A stretch of 6,989 nt of DNA, taken from Oscillospiraceae bacterium (GTDB taxonomy: Bacteria; Bacillota_A; Clostridia; Oscillospirales; Oscillospiraceae). Of this stretch, positions 1-6,760 are shown one piece after another. The DNA lies in assembly GCA_017481325.1 (NCBI GenBank), contig JAFUPG010000032.1, forward strand, positions 1 through 6,989, in the 5' to 3' direction. Position 1 is the stretch's first letter, and each line of letters starts with the position of its first letter. The notes beneath the pieces are model-generated. The model was not told the origin of the DNA, did not search any database, and saw only the letters and a program-made list of their open reading frames with translations. The translations under genes and the position numbers were made by a program.

Positions 1-933
1 GCTCAGAGTGTACTCTGCCTTGGTGGTCTTGCCGTTGGTGACGATGGTCACGGCAATGTCGCCGCCATCTACACGGGTCAGGTAGACCTGCGCATGGAGA
101 TTCTCCGCTGCGATCCAATCCCGGAACGTGCCGTTGAGCTTGACGCCCAGCTGTGCGCCGTTGCCGTTTCGTGCATCCAGCTCCAGGGTCTGACCCAGCA
201 GCTTGATATAGGCGGAGCTCTCGGTCAGAGCGGTGAAATCTGCATAGACAGTGAAGTTATTCTGATCCTCCACCAGACCCTTCCAAATGCGGTGGTTGCC
301 GGTGGTGTCGGCATAGACGGCGGTGATGTCCGTACCGTCCAAGCTCGTCCAGCCGCTGAAGTCCTTGCTGCCGTCGATCTCGTCGGTATCCCAACCGAAA
401 TTGTCAACGCTCTGCGCCTCGACACCGGTTACGGCGATGTCGGAGATATAAGCAGATGCACCGGCATCCCACAAACCAAAGAAGAAATTGGTATTTGTAT
501 CATCTGCCACTGGCTTCGTGTAGCCGACTTCAGTGGCGTTGCCCTTGCCGCTGAGCGTGATATTCAGGTTGCCGCCTTCTACACGGGAGATGGTAACAAA
601 GCAAATCTGATCCTCAGCATCGAACCAAGCCCAGTTCTCCTTATCAAAGATCTGGTTTCCGTTGCCATTTTCGCAGTTCAGTTCGATGGTTACACCAAAG
701 AGCTCCATATAGGCTCTCTTCTCACCCACCTTGACTTCAGCAGTCAGAGTGAAATTGTCCGGATCGGTGAGCAGTTCCTTCCAGATGCGCTGGCTGTTGC
801 TGCCGGGGTAGGAAATGAAGAAGGTACGTCCATCGGCAGTGGTTTGCCAGTTGGTATAGTTGTCGTCATCGCTGTGCCAGCCGAAGTCTGCGGGAGTCTT
901 GGCGGCATCGAATGTGATGTTTTCGTAGTCCAC
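1..933 (-). repeat. Two homologous LamG/concanavalin-like modules near the C-terminal end (second truncated by the window)
   Basis: Module 1 is residues ~1588-1757 and module 2 is residue 1758 to the edge. Both carry the block RIWK-x-L-x(2)-D-x-NFT (Arg at residues 1636 and 1802, a 166-residue period). Both then show an AY-x-(E/K)-L-x-G strand, an NGNG-x-Q turn and an R-x(2)-GG-x-(L/I)-x-(I/V)-T strand. The strand pattern suits the LamG-like lectin fold also seen in DUF1080-type proteins; that fold assignment is inferred. A glycan-binding role is plausible. Module 2 is cut at position 1, so it cannot be said whether a third copy or a cell-wall anchor follows. Confidence 0.6.
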
Positions 934-3900
934 CAGACCGGTGTCGATGGCATTGATCACAGCCTTGGCATTTTTCCAGGCGGCAATGACATCGTCCACG
1001 GTGGCGCAGCCATTGATGATGGTCTTCTGCTCAGCAATCACAGCCTGTAGAACCTGCCACTGCTCGGGAGAGTAGTCCTCCTCCAGCTTATAGCCGTCGA
1101 GATACTTGCAGGCAGATGCCCGATACTGGATCACCTCATTGATTCCCGAGAGGATCAAATGGTCAATGGCCATATAGTAATTTGCGGAGGCGCTGTTCTT
1201 GCCGGTGATGACGATTTTCAGAACATGGTCACCCTCCGTCAGGCTGATTTCTCCAAAATCTACGGATTTCACAGAAATTGTCGCAGCATAGCTGTCGATA
1301 CCCTCTAAGATCTTGATATCATCCAGATAGACATCGTAGATGCCGAAGTCACCTGCCCGGGTGTAGGCGAAGGAGCCGGTATAGGTGGCGGCATAGGGCA
1401 CATGGATGGTAACACACATTTCGCCGTTTTCATTGGCAGGCCAGAACATATGGCCACTGCCACTCCAGGCAGCACCCATGCCCTGACCGTGGGGCTCCAC
1501 ATTGGAGGTATAGGAGCTGACCTTCGTGGGCATCTCTGCACCCTCGTAGAAGAGGTCATCCAGCAGATCGATCTCCAGTTCTTCCTCGTAGGTGGCCGCA
1601 AGAACGGTGTCGATGGCAGCCTTGGCCTCTGCCAGAAGCGCTGCAACTTCATCATCCGCTGCGGCAGCAATGGCGATCATTCCGTCGGCCATGGCACGGT
1701 TAATATGGGGTTTCTGCAGGCTGTCCGCCTGCGCAAGGGCATTTTCCGCATAGCTGCGGAGCGCCTCGTAGGCAGCACGCTGGATTTTGGAAAGACTCTC
1801 GCCGGGTTCTTCCGTTGCAGGCGCTTCGGTATCACCCAGGAAATCAATGGAGCTGATGCCAATGATATAGCCGGAGGAGGCTTCATTTTTACCTGCGCAG
1901 GAGATGGTCAGAGTGTGGGGGCCCTTGGTCAGACAGACATCCGCAGTGGTCACAGTGCCAAGTCCCAGAGCGCCGTAGGCATCCACGGTTTCACCGATTT
2001 TGTTGCCGTCGATGGCCAGTTCGAACATGCCGTAATCCCCTGCCATGGTATACTCGGTAGTGATATCATAGTAGCCGTCTGCAGGAAGCTCGATGGTAAA
2101 GGAAGCTGTGTTCTGATCATTCCACATCAGCTGATTGTTGTGATGCCAGACATTTACAGCCACCCAGCCCAGATCCTGTACGCTGAGGGCGGCGGAATTG
2201 TTCTCATCGACAGCCGCCAGCAGGTCGTTAAATCCGCCGTAGAATGCGCCAAAGTTGGTCTGGGTATCAAACTGAACATAGTCAATGCCGATGAGATAGC
2301 CGGCGGAGGCAGTATTTTTGCCCTTGGAGATGAAGCTGATCGTATGCGCACCTTCCGTCAAGTCGATGAAATAGTACTTGCTTACCTCACCGAAAACACC
2401 GCCCGGCTGGAAAGAGTCCACGTTCTGTGCCACAATCGTGCCGTCGATGGCGATATCGAAGATGCCAAAATCCACTGCCAGGGTACGGCTGAGAGACATG
2501 GTATAGGTATCCGTCGTGGGGATCGTGACCACGAAATCCACCTTGCCGCTCTCACCGCCGGTCCACAGCATATGGGCATTATCATGGAAGGTGTAATAAT
2601 TGCTGGTCAGTCCCTGTGTCACGGGAGCATAGTCGGAATTGGCGCTGTCCACAAGGGGGAAGAGATCGTCATAGCCGCCGAAGAAGTATGAATAGTTCTC
2701 CTTCTCAGGCACATCGGTGTCGCCCAGGAAGTCAATGGAGCTGAGGCCGATGATATAGCCGCCGGAAGCATCGTTCTTGCCTGCACTGACAATGGCCAGC
2801 GTGTGGTCACCCCCGGTCAGGTAGATATTCTTATTTACATTGGTCCCCAGATCCAGAGCGCCGTAGGCATCCACAGTCTGACCGATCTTCTCGCCGTCAA
2901 TGAGCAGATCGAACTTGCCGTAGTCCCCTGCCATGGTGTATTGGGTGGTAATGTCATAGTAGCCATCCTCAGGGAGTGTGACAGTAAAGGAGGCAGTGCC
3001 CCGATCGTTCCACCAGAGCTGCGTATTGTGATACCACTTGTTCAGGGCCACCCAGCCCAGATCCTGCGTGCCCAGTGCTGCAGTGGTGTTCTCATCGGCA
3101 AGAGAAAGCAGCTGATTGTATGCACCGTAGAATGCACCGAAGTCGGTCTGGGTATTGAACTGCACATAGTCAATGCCGATGAGGTAGCCGGCGGAGGCAG
3201 CATTTTTGCCCTTGGAGATGAAGCTGAGCGTATGTTCGCCTGCGGTCAGGTCGATGGAATAATACTTGCTGACCTCACCGAAAACACCGCCGGGACGGTA
3301 GGAGTCCACGTCCTGCGCCACCACCGTGCCGTCGATGGCGATATCGAAGATACCGAAATCCGCCGCCAGAGTACGGCTGAGCGTCATGGTATAGGTATCG
3401 GCAGTGGGGACATTGATCTTAAAATTCGTGCTGCCACTCTCGGCACCTGCCCAGAGGATATGGGCATTACCATGCCAGGTATAGTTCGTAAAATCGCCGA
3501 TTCCCTGGGTCACTACATTAAAATCAGAGCTGTCCAGCGCTGCGTAGAGATCGTCATAGCCGCCGAAGAAATACTCATAGGCAGGGGTTTCCACAGGCTT
3601 ACCGTCAGCTTCGGCGAGCTCAATATAGTTCAGACCCATGATATAGCCGGCGGAGGACAGGCTCTTGCCTGCGCAGCGGATCTGCAGCTCATGGGCGCCG
3701 GGGGTCAGCTCCACCGTTCCCAGCTTCACCGTCTTGAGATCCACAGAGGAATGGAAGGTATCCACCGTGCCGATCAACACATCATCCAGATAGAATTCGA
3801 AGATGCCATAGTCGGGAGCGACGGTCATGGATACATTCATATCATAGCTTCCGCCCTCGGGAATATCCAGGAGGTAGTTGATATACTTGCCCTTGGCGCT

Positions 3901-5694
3901 GATATTCCACATATAGTTCAGGCCGCCGAACCATTCGCCTTCCGTTGCAGTGAACTGATCGGTAGGCTGCAGCCACGGAACCACGGAGGTGTTGCTGTCG
4001 ATCACACGGGAGGAGATGTAAGCGCCGGGATAGAACAGGGTGGGAGCCGTAAGCACATCGTTGTTAAACAGACGATCCTCCCTCGCAGGCGCTGCCGCCA
4101 CATGATTCCCCGTGGTGGCTGCGGTCAGATAGAAATAGGTGGTAGCGGCATACTTGTCCACCGTTTCATTAAAATACTTCTCAATATTTGCCTCGAAGCT
4201 CTCGTAGAAGACGATATTATCCGTAATATGCTGACGGTAGTTGACCTTGTCACCGTGACCCTGCACCTGCTTCTCGCCGGTGGCGGGGTAACCGTCGTTA
4301 TGGGGCTGGCCGCAGTAGGGATAGTCAAAGAGCATGGAGCCGCACCAGGCATAACAGAAATAGTCCTCGGAGCCCGTACCAAACCAGGTGGGGTATTTCT
4401 CGCCGTCGATGTAGAATTTTTCGTCACCCTCGCCCCACCAGATACCGTCGATGATCTGGTAAATATGGAGGCTGGTGCCTACATAGCGTCCCTCGCCGGT
4501 GATGGAGAGCAGCTGCGCCTCGGGATAGCGGTCGTCGTTACGGGCATAGCTGCGCTGCCAGTTCGCATGGAAGCGGTTGAGATCGTCCGCTGTGGTCAGT
4601 GCTTCGCTGCCCAGGCTGCAGGAGACAGCTCGTGCGCTGTCGGATTGATTTGTCAGGGTGATCCTGGCGGAATTGAAGGGCATATACCAGCGACAGTAGG
4701 CGGTGCCATCCTCCTCCAGGCCGTAGGCGGCGCTGTCAAAGGCGGTCTTGCCATAGTGGATGCCAAAGAAATCTGCCACGGGGAGACAGACCGCAGGCTC
4801 TGCAGCGCCATCCCAGTACATGGAGATCACCCAGTCCACCAGGGAGTTCCGGTCGTCAAATTCCTCTGTGGGAATATCAATGTCCATTGCCATGGAGGTT
4901 AGAGCGCCGGGGGTGGCGCTTTCAAACAGCGTAACGGTCTCCCCGGCTCCCACGGTGGCAGCGAAGGTCGTATCGCCTACAGGGGCGGTCTCGTTCAGAA
5001 GAATATCATTGGCCGCCTTCAGGATGGCCTTGGTCTCCTCGCTCATGGGCCAGGTAAAGGACTCCACCGAAGCACCGTCCTCCAGCTCGTAGTAGCTGAG
5101 ATTATAGTACATGGCGTTGCCCTCGTTCACATCAAGGCGAAGCTTCAGGGACTCGTTATAGGTAATGGGAACGAAAAGGTCAATGCCGCCCAGGTAACCG
5201 GGGCCGAACTGCTCGGTATCGTGATAGTTGGCCTGGAAGGACAGCTCGGAATACTCGCTGAAGCAGGAGCCCCAGATGAAATCGGCAGTAGATCCCTCAT
5301 AGATCAGTTCGCCGTCAATGAAAAGCTGCATCGTGCCGTGCCACAAGGTGGGGATCCAGAAACGGGTCATGTAGCCGGGACCCTCCAGATCGGCAATCAC
5401 ACGCCAGCCGTCCTCATAACGGACATAGCCGGAGTTGTCCAGGTTGGCGCTCCAGTTCTCATAGAGACCTGTTTCCTCATTGTATTGAGAGGCCGGATCC
5501 GTGGAGGTGATCTGCTTGCCACCCTCACCGGGCAGCGGATCCTTTGCCAGATAGCTCAAATCATAAGTACGCTCAACAATGTCCTCATAGGAATAATAGG
5601 TACCCTCGCTTGCTTCTGCACCCATTGCCGCAGCGGGGAGCAGAGAAAAAAACAGCGCCAGTACCAAAAGAAAACTTAAGCCTTTTTTAATCAT
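1..5694 (-). CDS. Secreted multidomain GH172 (DUF2961) glycoside hydrolase with repeated carbohydrate-binding-like modules; 3' end beyond window
   Basis: The frame starts at ATG 5694-5692 and stays open through 1898 codons to the left edge, so the C-terminus is missing. The start is supported by GGAGGG six bases upstream and an immediate signal peptide. Residues ~27-525 match GH172/DUF2961; characterised members act on alpha-D-fructofuranosides (difructose dianhydride I) and D-arabinofuranosyl glycans. Visible landmarks are GPGYMTRFWIPT (~103-115), PVADFFGIHYG (~304-314), GEGDEKFYIDGE (421-432) and GTGSEDYF (439-446). Six beta-sandwich modules follow (564-693, 706-849, 852-993, 1001-1145, 1148-1290, 1373-1516). 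Alanine-rich helical linkers lie at ~1298-1370 and ~1517-1585, and two LamG-like modules at ~1588-1757 and 1758 onward. Known single-domain GH172 enzymes are several-fold shorter. The protein is probably exported and acts outside the cell; no anchor is visible because the C-terminus is absent. The regulator gene lies divergently upstream. The family call is strong; the substrate is inferred only from the family. Confidence 0.93.
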   Translation of the reverse strand, partial: MIKKGLSFLLVLALFFSLLPAAAMGAEASEGTYYSYEDIVERTYDLSYLAKDPLPGEGGKQITSTDPASQYNEETGLYENWSANLDNSGYVRYEDGWRVIADLEGPGYMTRFWIPTLWHGTMQLFIDGELIYEGSTADFIWGSCFSEYSELSFQANYHDTEQFGPGYLGGIDLFVPITYNESLKLRLDVNEGNAMYYNLSYYELEDGASVESFTWPMSEETKAILKAANDILLNETAPVGDTTFAATVGAGETVTLFESATPGALTSMAMDIDIPTEEFDDRNSLVDWVISMYWDGAAEPAVCLPVADFFGIHYGKTAFDSAAYGLEEDGTAYCRWYMPFNSARITLTNQSDSARAVSCSLGSEALTTADDLNRFHANWQRSYARNDDRYPEAQLLSITGEGRYVGTSLHIYQIIDGIWWGEGDEKFYIDGEKYPTWFGTGSEDYFCYAWCGSMLFDYPYCGQPHNDGYPATGEKQVQGHGDKVNYRQHITDNIVFYESFEANIEKYFNETVDKYAATTYFYLTAATTGNHVAAAPAREDRLFNNDVLTAPTLFYPGAYISSRVIDSNTSVVPWLQPTDQFTATEGEWFGGLNYMWNISAKGKYINYLLDIPEGGSYDMNVSMTVAPDYGIFEFYLDDVLIGTVDTFHSSVDLKTVKLGTVELTPGAHELQIRCAGKSLSSAGYIMGLNYIELAEADGKPVETPAYEYFFGGYDDLYAALDSSDFNVVTQGIGDFTNYTWHGNAHILWAGAESGSTNFKINVPTADTYTMTLSRTLAADFGIFDIAIDGTVVAQDVDSYRPGGVFGEVSKYYSIDLTAGEHTLSFISKGKNAASAGYLIGIDYVQFNTQTDFGAFYGAYNQLLSLADENTTAALGTQDLGWVALNKWYHNTQLWWNDRGTASFTVTLPEDGYYDITTQYTMAGDYGKFDLLIDGEKIGQTVDAYGALDLGTNVNKNIYLTGGDHTLAIVSAGKNDASGGYIIGLSSIDFLGDTDVPEKENYSYFFGGYDDLFPLVDSANSDYAPVTQGLTSNYYTFHDNAHMLWTGGESGKVDFVVTIPTTDTYTMSLSRTLAVDFGIFDIAIDGTIVAQNVDSFQPGGVFGEVSKYYFIDLTEGAHTISFISKGKNTASAGYLIGIDYVQFDTQTNFGAFYGGFNDLLAAVDENNSAALSVQDLGWVAVNVWHHNNQLMWNDQNTASFTIELPADGYYDITTEYTMAGDYGMFELAIDGNKIGETVDAYGALGLGTVTTADVCLTKGPHTLTISCAGKNEASSGYIIGISSIDFLGDTEAPATEEPGESLSKIQRAAYEALRSYAENALAQADSLQKPHINRAMADGMIAIAAAADDEVAALLAEAKAAIDTVLAATYEEELEIDLLDDLFYEGAEMPTKVSSYTSNVEPHGQGMGAAWSGSGHMFWPANENGEMCVTIHVPYAATYTGSFAYTRAGDFGIYDVYLDDIKILEGIDSYAATISVKSVDFGEISLTEGDHVLKIVITGKNSASANYYMAIDHLILSGINEVIQYRASACKYLDGYKLEEDYSPEQWQVLQAVIAEQKTIINGCATVDDVIAAWKNAKAVINAIDTGLVDYENITFDAAKTPADFGWHSDDDNYTNWQTTADGRTFFISYPGSNSQRIWKELLTDPDNFTLTAEVKVGEKRAYMELFGVTIELNCENGNGNQIFDKENWAWFDAEDQICFVTISRVEGGNLNITLSGKGNATEVGYTKPVADDTNTNFFFGLWDAGASAYISDIAVTGVEAQSVDNFGWDTDEIDGSKDFSGWTSLDGTDITAVYADTTGNHRIWKGLVEDQNNFTVYADFTALTESSAYIKLLGQTLELDARNGNGAQLGVKLNGTFRDWIAAENLHAQVYLTRVDGGDIAVTIVTNGKTTKAEYTLS
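1147..1578 (-). other. Sixth beta-sandwich module, flanked by two helical linkers
   Basis: Residues ~1373-1516 repeat the sandwich signature: AGDFGIYDVYLDD, GEISLTEGDHVLKI and TGKNSASANYYMAIDHLIL. The module is separated from the tandem units by ~70 residues rich in Ala, Glu and Lys (about 1298-1370). On its far side is a similar ~70-residue helical stretch (about 1517-1585, containing YSPEQWQVLQAVIAEQK and VDDVIAAWKNAKAVINAI). Both stretches resemble the FIVAR-type three-helix spacers common in large Gram-positive surface enzymes, though neither match is strong enough to name firmly. The module was probably copied from the same ancestral sandwich but has drifted further than the tandem pair. 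Confidence 0.65.
1807..3579 (-). repeat. In-frame tandem duplication of a two-module beta-sandwich unit (885 and 888 nt)
   Basis: Unit 1 is 2695-3579 (residues 706-1000) and unit 2 is 1807-2694 (residues 1001-1296). Each unit holds a type-1 sandwich opening YFFGGYDDL and ending SAGYLIGIDYVQF, then a type-2 sandwich opening FGAFYG and ending SSIDFLGDT. Corresponding landmarks are offset by 295-296 residues. By eye the two units are roughly three-quarters identical in protein. Some DNA stretches are nearly identical, such as 3165-3226 against 2277-2338, which indicates a fairly recent duplication or ongoing gene conversion. Within a unit, type-1 and type-2 modules are clearly related but far more diverged, so the pair existed before it was duplicated. 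The repeats probably add binding valency or reach on an insoluble glycan. Confidence 0.9.
3616..4005 (-). other. First beta-sandwich (galactose-binding-like) module after the catalytic domain
   Basis: Residues ~564-693. The module carries the signature shared by all six sandwiches of this protein: a DYGIFEFYLDD strand pair, a GTVELTPGAHELQI strand, then AGK-x(4)-AGYIMGLNYIEL. This pattern is typical of jelly-roll domains appended to DUF2961 and other glycan-degrading enzymes. It lies about 40 residues past the catalytic core and is more divergent than the duplicated modules that follow. A carbohydrate-binding or structural role is inferred; no binding residue can be assigned from sequence alone. 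Confidence 0.7.
4120..5616 (-). other. GH172 (DUF2961) catalytic domain
   Basis: This stretch encodes residues ~27-525. Hallmarks appear in the family order: the GPG-x-R-x-W motif near 103-111, a second FIDGE strand shortly after it, PVADFFG near 304, the GEGD-x(5)-DGE block at 421-432 and the GTGSEDYF block at 439-446. A YRQHI-x-D segment and a closing YAATTYFYL strand (~514-522) follow. Glu422 and Glu443 sit in the two most conserved blocks, 21 residues apart, and are the best candidates for the catalytic glutamate pair. That assignment comes from my memory of structural work on the founding bifidobacterial enzyme, not from an alignment. The N-terminal ~80 residues are less recognisable but carry the usual YEDIVERTYDLSYLA-type lead-in. 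No key motif residue appears lost, so activity is expected. Confidence 0.88.
5617..5694 (-). other. Signal peptide of the GH172 protein
   Basis: Residues 1-26 begin MIKKG, giving a short basic n-region. A hydrophobic core (LSFLLVLALFFSLL, 6-19) and a small-residue stretch PAAAMGA (20-26) follow. Cleavage is likely between residues 23 and 26, either after AAA or after AMGA; I cannot decide which. There is no lipobox cysteine, so this looks like a Sec/signal peptidase I substrate and not a lipoprotein. Confidence 0.9.
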
Positions 5695-5700
5695 AGAATT

Positions 5701-5706
5701 CCCTCC
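5701..5706 (-). promoter_or_regulatory. Ribosome binding site of the GH172 gene
   Basis: Read on the minus strand, GGAGGG lies six bases before ATG 5694. It supports this start over any internal one and matches the strength of the site in front of the divergent regulator. Confidence 0.85.
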
Positions 5707-5773
5707 ATTTTAGTAAAATCAGAAACATTCGTCAATTTTTCCAAAAATCGAACAGTTTTCCTCCTCTCAATTT

Positions 5774-5822
5774 AATCAACTGACTAAATTATAGCAACTT
5801 GACAAAGGCTTGACAATCAACT
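5774..5822. promoter_or_regulatory. Candidate operator half-sites in the divergent promoter region
   Basis: Two exact direct repeats are visible. AATCAACT occurs at 5774-5781 and 5815-5822, 41 bases apart, bracketing the hydrolase promoter. CTTGACAA occurs at 5798-5805 and 5809-5816, 11 bases apart (about one helical turn), inside both promoters. AraC-family proteins typically bind directly repeated half-sites, and the regulator gene is adjacent, so either pair could be its site. The second pair also supplies -35 sequence, which weakens the operator reading. Confidence 0.4.
5788..5816 (-). promoter_or_regulatory. Extended -10 sigma-70-type promoter of the GH172 gene
   Basis: On the minus strand, TTGTCA (5816-5811) is followed after exactly 17 bases by TATAAT (5793-5788), and TGC precedes the -10 as in an extended -10 promoter. 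Transcription would start near 5781, leaving a leader of about 87 bases before the start codon. The region shares 5799-5816 with the regulator promoter on the other strand. Confidence 0.75.
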
Positions 5823-5827
5823 ATAAT
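5799..5827 (+). promoter_or_regulatory. Consensus sigma-70-type promoter of the AraC-family regulator gene
   Basis: TTGACA at 5799-5804 and TATAAT at 5822-5827 are separated by 17 bases, a perfect match to the housekeeping consensus. Transcription would start near 5834 and give a short leader of about 34 bases. A second TTGACA (5810-5815) and a second TATAAT (5830-5835) lie just downstream but are only 14 bases apart, so they are less likely to work as a pair. Confidence 0.85.
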
Positions 5828-5856
5828 TCTATAATACTATACTATATTTTTGTTTT

Positions 5857-5862
5857 AGGAGG
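5857..5862 (+). promoter_or_regulatory. Ribosome binding site of the AraC-family regulator
   Basis: AGGAGG is followed after five bases by ATG 5868. The earlier ATG at 5863 reads ATG GTA TGA and stops at once, so 5868 is the start. Confidence 0.88.
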
Positions 5863-5867
5863 ATGGT

Positions 5868-6650
5868 ATGATCGTACGGGATGTTGTTCACTTCAAATTC
5901 AGCACACAACAGCAAATGGAGTGCCATGCGGATACCTATACCTATCTGCTACAGCACAATCCCATACAGGTACAATCGCCGGAAATACTTGACTTTCCGG
6001 AGGGCAAGGTCATCTTTTTCCTGCGCCCCGGAGAAAGCACGGTCATTCAAAGTGCCCATACCCATTTTCTCTATGATCTGCTGGCCTTCCAACCGGAGGA
6101 TGAACAGGATCAGCAGCTGCTAAACACCCTTGAACTTCCCACCGGTCCTAACAGCTCGGCACCGTTCTATGTAATCTCCTCTCTGATCAAGGCAGTCTGC
6201 GACCTTCACTACTCCGCAGATCGGTATCAGAAGGAAAAAACCGATGCCCATCTGCGGCTCCTGCTCTACGGAACCTCCAGCGGCAACGAAGTACCGGCGG
6301 ACAGCTCCCATCAGGAGCTTATGCGCCATAAATTTCGCCGTTTGCGTGTAATCGTCGCTGATAATCCATCGAAAAAATGGACGGTGCAGGAGGCTGCGGA
6401 CTATGTCGGACTCAGTCCCTCCCGTTTCTGTGTTGTTTATAAGGAGATCTTCTCCAGTACATTTTCCGCAGATGTGCTGCGCTGCAGAATCCAGCACGCC
6501 TGTTCTATCCTCACCACCACCGATCTTTCCATACAACAGGTAGCGCAAATACTAAACTACGAGAATGATACCTTTTTCTACCGGCAGTTTAAGCAGCAGA
6601 TCGGCATCTCGCCCGGAGAATACCGTAAGCTACGCATTGGTGCACAATAA
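5868..6650 (+). CDS. AraC/XylS-family transcriptional regulator
   Basis: The 260-residue protein has the two helix-turn-helix motifs of the AraC DNA-binding domain at its C-terminus. The first is about residues 171-195 (WTVQEAADYVGLSPSRF, then YKEIF). The second is about 219-256 (LSIQQVAQILNYENDTFFY, then QIGISPGEYRKLR). The QIGISPGEYR ending is the usual family signature. The N-terminal ~150 residues should sense a ligand or mediate dimerisation, but I see no clear cupin motif or transmembrane segment. The length is normal for a one-component AraC regulator. It is transcribed divergently from the GH172 gene across a 173-base control region. Neighbouring AraC regulators often activate such a gene in response to a sugar, so control of the hydrolase is the obvious inference. 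The ligand is unknown. The gene is monocistronic, ending before a strong hairpin. Confidence 0.95.
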   Translation: MIVRDVVHFKFSTQQQMECHADTYTYLLQHNPIQVQSPEILDFPEGKVIFFLRPGESTVIQSAHTHFLYDLLAFQPEDEQDQQLLNTLELPTGPNSSAPFYVISSLIKAVCDLHYSADRYQKEKTDAHLRLLLYGTSSGNEVPADSSHQELMRHKFRRLRVIVADNPSKKWTVQEAADYVGLSPSRFCVVYKEIFSSTFSADVLRCRIQHACSILTTTDLSIQQVAQILNYENDTFFYRQFKQQIGISPGEYRKLRIGAQ

Positions 6651-6703
6651 GCACAGCGTCGATACGCACATTTTGGTTTGAGAAGTAGATCATGTATAAA
6701 GGC

Positions 6704-6760
6704 AGCGCCGTGGGGCTTTCCGGCCCCACGGCGCTTGTTGTGTTTTAGTTTTGAGTTTTC
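6704..6760 (+). terminator. Hairpin terminator after the AraC-family regulator gene
   Basis: A perfect 13-base-pair GC-rich stem (6704-6716 with 6723-6735) closes a six-base loop, TTTCCG. It starts 53 bases after the regulator stop codon. A T-rich but interrupted tail (TTGTTGTGTTTTAGTTTTGAG) follows on the plus strand. On the minus strand the stem is followed only by a weak T run, so it serves the regulator better than the convergent gene, though some two-way action is possible. Confidence 0.85.

Noticed and set aside
1807..3579. Repeated blocks considered as CRISPR or a mobile element
   Set aside because: The repeats are 885-888 bases long, in frame and protein-coding, with no short-repeat/spacer pattern, transposase or terminal inverted repeats.
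2803..4902. Plus-strand open frame of 699 codons, with similar ones at 94-1050, 1402-2691 and 5221-5679
   Set aside because: All four lie in exact codon register opposite the GH172 gene. They are open only because that gene rarely uses TTA, CTA or TCA codons, whose complements are stops. Their translations are low-complexity runs of V, I, G and A with no recognisable domain, while the minus strand shows a signal peptide and family motifs.
5687..5728. Minus-strand mini-frame of 13 codons (MFLILLKWREFYD) overlapping the GH172 start
   Set aside because: A coupled leader peptide is conceivable, but there is no good ribosome binding site before its ATG, and a frame this short arises easily by chance.
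5707..5735. Minus-strand TTGACG-17-TAAAAT promoter-like pair close to the GH172 start
   Set aside because: Transcription would begin near 5700, after the GGAGGG ribosome binding site at 5701-5706, giving a nearly leaderless message. The extended -10 promoter further upstream is stronger and keeps the site.
5810..6123. Plus-strand frames at 5810-5992 and 5881-6123
   Set aside because: Both overlap the regulator start in other frames; the first begins inside the promoter and neither has a ribosome binding site or recognisable domain.
6120..6548. Minus-strand open frame of 142 codons
   Set aside because: It lies entirely opposite the AraC-family regulator, whose helix-turn-helix motifs are unmistakable, and it shows no motif of its own.
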